A program made the translations under genes and the position numbers. This document shows positions 6,515 to 8,560 of a DNA stretch of 8,560 nucleotides, one piece after another. Origin of the DNA: an uncultured Actinomycetes bacterium (GTDB lineage: Bacteria; Actinomycetota; Acidimicrobiia; Acidimicrobiales; RAAP-2); NCBI GenBank assembly GCA_903893955.1, contig CAITOG010000252.1:1-8560 (forward strand), written 5' to 3'. The stretch's first letter is position 1. Each line of letters starts with the position of its first letter. Under the pieces are notes generated by a model. The model saw only the letters and a program-made list of their open reading frames with translations. It was not told the DNA's origin and made no database searches.

Positions 6515-7060
6515 TCAGCCAGCGTCCTTGGGCGGCCGGAAGAAGACTGCCAGCTGCAGCAATGCGCCGCCGACGCCGATGATCGCTGCCACGGCCAGGC
6601 CGATGGCTGGCCGGAAGGTCCAGATCTTGGCGGCGTGATCGATCGAGAACTTGCCGCCGCCAAGGCCTCCGAGCGCCACAGCCATCAAGGCCACGATGAG
6701 GCAGTACTCGATGCCCTGTCCAGGGTTGAAGACGAAGAAGCCGTTCTTTCGGTGAACCGTGATGATGGCCACCACCATCAGTGACACGAGCGCGGCGCAG
6801 GCCAACGGCGTCAGGAGACCGATGATGAGCAGCACGCCGCAACCGACCTCGGTGCTCGCCGCCATCAGCGCATTGAGCTTGCCCGGCTTCATGCCGATGG
6901 ACTCGAACCACGCAGCAGTCCCGGCGATCTTCCCGCCGCCGAAGAACTTGTTGAGCCCGTGCGCCAGGATCATGCCACCCAGGGTGAGCCGCATGATCAG
7001 CACACAGATGCTGAGTGCTGTGGTGAGCTGCACTGCGTGATGATGGGCTTGGGTGAGCAT
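6515..7060 (-). CDS. DoxX-family integral membrane protein
   Basis: A 181-residue membrane protein. Hydrophobic segments lie at about 13-35, 62-83, 85-103, 118-135 and 151-175. The DoxX signature M-R-L-T-L-G-G-M-I-L-A-H-G-L-N-K-F-F (23-40) is clear, as is the later H-R-K-N-G-F-F (103-109) and the G-G-K-F-S-I-D loop (135-141). DoxX proteins include DoxD-type thiosulfate:quinone oxidoreductase subunits. The mycobacterial DoxX works with a sulfurtransferase and superoxide dismutase in thiol and oxidative stress defence. A role in membrane redox linked to the flavoproteins downstream or to thiols is inferred from context only. The ATG at 7060 has GGAGG six bases upstream; the frame is open further upstream but without a better start. 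Confidence 0.9.
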   Translation of the reverse strand: MLTQAHHHAVQLTTALSICVLIMRLTLGGMILAHGLNKFFGGGKIAGTAAWFESIGMKPGKLNALMAASTEVGCGVLLIIGLLTPLACAALVSLMVVAIITVHRKNGFFVFNPGQGIEYCLIVALMAVALGGLGGGKFSIDHAAKIWTFRPAIGLAVAAIIGVGGALLQLAVFFRPPKDAG

Positions 7061-7095
7061 CAGCAACCTCCGAGGTCTCTGCGTCGAGGAACCTG

Positions 7096-7103
7096 ACCCT
7101 ACC
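7096..7103 (-). promoter_or_regulatory. GGTAGGGT, -10-like element for doxX
   Basis: On the minus strand this octamer contains TAGGGT (7101-7096), a TAnnnT-type -10. It would start a transcript about 29 bases before the doxX ATG, leaving room for the GGAGG site. Its TAG is also the mec stop codon. The same octamer precedes mec and the SDR gene. No convincing -35 is seen, which is common in actinobacteria. Confidence 0.45.
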
Positions 7104-7530
7104 GGGCAGGGCCGTCGACCTGCGTACTCTCGACGAGCTGGACCTCCTCCTCGGCCACCCGACCATCGCTGATCGCAAAGCTGCGAATCGCAGGGATGCT
7201 CTCTCGCAGCGAGACGATGACGTAGTGCCAAGTCGGATCTGGCGCCTGGGCGACGTCGGTCGGCGACGGATAGGCATCGGTGTGGGTGTGGGAGTGGAAC
7301 ACGCCGATCACGGCGAGACCGTCGTCCTCGGCCTCTCGATCTGCACGGAGGTGGACCTTTGGGTCGAGGGTGTAGACCTTCGCCGAGTGCGCAAGGTTCT
7401 CGCTGAGGTTGAGCCGCTCGACTCTCGCCTCTTCGAGCGACCCTGTGAGGAGACCACAGGCCTCATCGGGAAGCCCTCTGAGACAGTGAGCCACCATCTC
7501 GTCAGCGAGGTCATGTGGGAGCTGCAGCAC
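7099..7530 (-). CDS. mec: Mec-type JAMM metalloprotease, [CysO]-cysteine hydrolase
   Basis: A zinc peptidase of about 143 residues from the Mov34/MPN/PAD-1 family. The full JAMM signature is present: E23 in P-D-E-A-C-G-L-L, then H-S-H (79-81), seven residues, S89, two residues, D92. In M. tuberculosis this enzyme cuts cysteine from CysO-Cys. The homologue shares the D-E-A-C-G-(L/V)-L and H-S-H-T...Y-P-S-x-T-D-V blocks. Two GTG starts are possible. I prefer 7530, because a TAGGGT -10-like element ends seven bases upstream, fitting a leaderless mRNA; the GTG at 7539 overlaps that element and has no ribosome site. An SDR lies upstream and doxX downstream. cysO and cysM, its expected partners, are 3.7 kb away. 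Confidence 0.9.
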   Translation of the reverse strand: MLQLPHDLADEMVAHCLRGLPDEACGLLTGSLEEARVERLNLSENLAHSAKVYTLDPKVHLRADREAEDDGLAVIGVFHSHTHTDAYPSPTDVAQAPDPTWHYVIVSLRESIPAIRSFAISDGRVAEEEVQLVESTQVDGPAR

Positions 7531-7537
7531 GGCTCCC

Positions 7538-7545
7538 ACCCTACC
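7538..7545 (-). promoter_or_regulatory. GGTAGGGT, -10-like element for mec
   Basis: TAGGGT (7543-7538) on the minus strand is followed by seven bases and then the GTG at 7530. This is the spacing expected when transcription begins at the start codon, as in leaderless actinobacterial mRNAs. It suggests that mec has its own promoter inside the short gap after the SDR stop codon. Confidence 0.5.
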
Positions 7546-7566
7546 GAGCCGCTGACGAGCAGCCCC

Positions 7567-8370
7567 TCAACGGATTGACATCCCTGCGTCGACGGTGAGC
7601 TGTAATCCGGTGATGTGTCGGGCGCCGTCTGAGGCGAGGAACGCAACCGCAGACGCCACGTCCGTTTCATCCACGACGTCGACAGGAAGTGAGTTCAAGA
7701 AGAGGGGACCAGTCGATGGCTGAGCCTCGATCAGGTCACCGAGCGCACCCAGCCCTGTGGTCATCACCGTCGCCACACCTGTCGGGTGCACCGTGTTGAC
7801 CCTGATCGAGCGATCGGCGAGCTCGAGAGCCAGCGATTGCATGATCCCGACCAGTCCTTGCTTCGAAGCCGAGTAGGCGGCGAAGAACGGAAGTCCCTTG
7901 ATCCCAGCGGAGGAGCTGATCAAGATGATCGACGCGCCAGCCTCGAGGTGCGGCAGCGCGGCGCGACAGGTCGTCCAGGCTCCGGTGAGGTTGACGTCGA
8001 GGATGGCAGCGAAGGCACCCGCATCGATATCCGCAGCTCGTCCGACGGCGCAGATGCCGGCGTTGGCGACCACCACATCGAGTCGGCCCAGCCGGGCGAC
8101 AGCCTCGTCGATCCCCGCAAACATCCCGGCCTCATCTCGTACGTCGACGACAGCCGTCTGACAGCGTCGGCCATGCGCCTCGACCAGCCGTCGGGTCTCG
8201 TCGAGGTCTTCGGGTGTTGGCATCGGGTAGTCGACGGCCGGGTTCGACTCGCACGAGTCGAGCGCGATCACGTCCGCTCCGTCGAGCGCCAGACGCAGAC
8301 AGTGCGCCCTGCCCTGGCCTCGTGCCGCTCCGGTCACGAGTGCTACTCGTCCTTCGAGCTTGGCTTCCAT
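7567..8370 (-). CDS. Short-chain dehydrogenase, mycofactocin-coupled type
   Basis: A 267-residue classical SDR. T-G-A-A-R-G-Q-G (13-20) binds the dinucleotide, D38 ends the second strand and favours NAD, D-V-R-D (76-79), N-A-G (103-105), N127, the serine cluster at 152-154, Y166 and K170 complete the catalytic set. The T-G-A-A-R-G-Q-G-R-A-H form and the insert Y-P-M-P-T-P-E-D-L-D-E-T (48-59) are hallmarks of mycofactocin-coupled SDRs, which hold NAD(H) tightly and pass electrons to the peptide-derived cofactor mycofactocin. H-P-T-G-V-A-T (195-201) also fits. Substrate is unknown; alcohols or hydroxysteroids are common in the family. The ATG at 8370 has GAGGGGG five bases upstream; a GTG at 8376 is less likely. 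It ends 27 bases before the longer possible mec start. Confidence 0.9.
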   Translation of the reverse strand: MEAKLEGRVALVTGAARGQGRAHCLRLALDGADVIALDSCESNPAVDYPMPTPEDLDETRRLVEAHGRRCQTAVVDVRDEAGMFAGIDEAVARLGRLDVVVANAGICAVGRAADIDAGAFAAILDVNLTGAWTTCRAALPHLEAGASIILISSSAGIKGLPFFAAYSASKQGLVGIMQSLALELADRSIRVNTVHPTGVATVMTTGLGALGDLIEAQPSTGPLFLNSLPVDVVDETDVASAVAFLASDGARHITGLQLTVDAGMSIR

Positions 8371-8397
8371 GGCCACCCCCTCACGGTCGTGGCCGCC

Positions 8398-8405
8398 ACC
8401 CTACC
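8398..8405 (-). promoter_or_regulatory. GGTAGGGT, -10-like element for the SDR gene
   Basis: The octamer contains TAGGGT (8403-8398) on the minus strand and would start a transcript near 8391. That leaves a leader of about 20 bases carrying the GAGGGGG ribosome site of the SDR. It is identical to the elements before mec and doxX. Confidence 0.5.
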
Positions 8406-8423
8406 GATCCGCCGCAGACGACC

Positions 8424-8431
8424 GGTACCCT
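8424..8431 (+). promoter_or_regulatory. GGTACCCT, -10-like element for leaderless smpB
   Basis: TACCCT (8426-8431) is followed by six bases and then the smpB GTG at 8438. No Shine-Dalgarno sequence precedes that codon. Spacing and absence of a ribosome site fit a leaderless mRNA. The element lies about 20 bases from the oppositely oriented SDR promoter. Confidence 0.5.
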
Positions 8432-8437
8432 TGGTCT

Positions 8438-8560
8438 GTGGCACAGGCGAAGAGGACCAAGGCGAAGCGTGATGCCGCGAAGGCGCAGCCTGGCGGCGAT
8501 CGAGTCGTCGCCACAAACCGAAAGGCGCGCCACGACTACGACATCTTGGAGACCCTTGAG
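8438..8560 (+). CDS. smpB: SsrA-binding protein SmpB, N-terminal fragment (runs off the right edge)
   Basis: The only plus-strand gene. The 41 visible codons begin MAQAKRTKAKRDAAK and reach R-V-V-A-T-N-R-K-A-R-H-D-Y-D-I-L-E-T-L-E (23-41 region), the conserved SmpB opening (V-A-x-N-R-K-A-R-H-x-Y-x-I). SmpB binds tmRNA and brings it to stalled ribosomes for trans-translation. The basic N-terminal extension before this block is somewhat longer than in the mycobacterial protein. The GTG at 8438 is chosen because it follows a -10-like element by six bases and no ribosome site is seen. It is transcribed divergently from the SDR. The rest of the protein is outside the window. Confidence 0.9.
   Translation, partial: MAQAKRTKAKRDAAKAQPGGDRVVATNRKARHDYDILETLE

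Noticed and set aside
5646..6638. 330-codon open frame on the plus strand
   Set aside because: It is antisense to the first flavoprotein gene, whose family motifs and ribosome site are clear; no domain is recognisable in the antisense frame.
6489..7277. N-terminal extension of the first flavoprotein giving a 746-residue fusion
   Set aside because: The extension overlaps doxX and mec in another frame, is low in recognisable content, and the ATG at 6488 has a strong ribosome site and the family N-terminus.

Overview
This is a GC-rich, densely packed chromosomal window from an actinobacterium. Every gene is on the minus strand except one at the right edge. Three things suggest an actinomycete-type lineage: the mec/cysO/cysM sulfur-carrier genes, an SDR of the mycofactocin-coupled type, and a KstR-like operator. 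The GC-rich -10 elements and possible leaderless starts fit that. The gene order differs from Mycobacterium, so an Acidimicrobiia-like or other deep-branching actinobacterium is my inference, not something shown.

Layout from right to left, the main direction of transcription. At the right edge the first 41 codons of smpB (trans-translation) run on the plus strand. Diverging from it is an NAD-binding SDR of the mycofactocin-coupled type, then mec (JAMM protease that releases cysteine from CysO-Cys), then a DoxX-type membrane protein. Next come two tandem paralogous FAD oxidoreductases of the fumarate reductase / 3-ketosteroid dehydrogenase superfamily, both 483 residues. A 154-base gap with an AT-rich dyad follows. 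After it come cysO (ThiS/MoaD-like sulfur carrier), cysM (cysteine synthase of the O-phosphoserine type), rph (RNase PH) and rdgB (XTP/dITP pyrophosphatase). A hairpin closes that run. The left end has a MaoC_dehydrat_N-type hot-dog protein and the first 34 codons of an acyl-CoA dehydrogenase, which has a perfect 18-bp KstR-like palindrome just upstream of its Shine-Dalgarno site.

How the genes may work together: mec, cysO and cysM form the protein-bound cysteine synthesis route known from Mycobacterium tuberculosis. Here the protease is separated from carrier and synthase by doxX and the flavoprotein pair, and CysO carries one extra alanine after its terminal Gly-Gly. rph and rdgB are a translationally coupled housekeeping pair also found near cysM in mycobacteria. 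The left-end pair looks like acyl-CoA beta-oxidation, possibly of sterol or other lipid side chains. The most interesting features are the split cysteine cluster, the masked CysO tail, and a recurrent GGTAGGGT promoter element in front of three genes, which bears on the start site of mec. I found no tRNA, rRNA, CRISPR array or transposable element.
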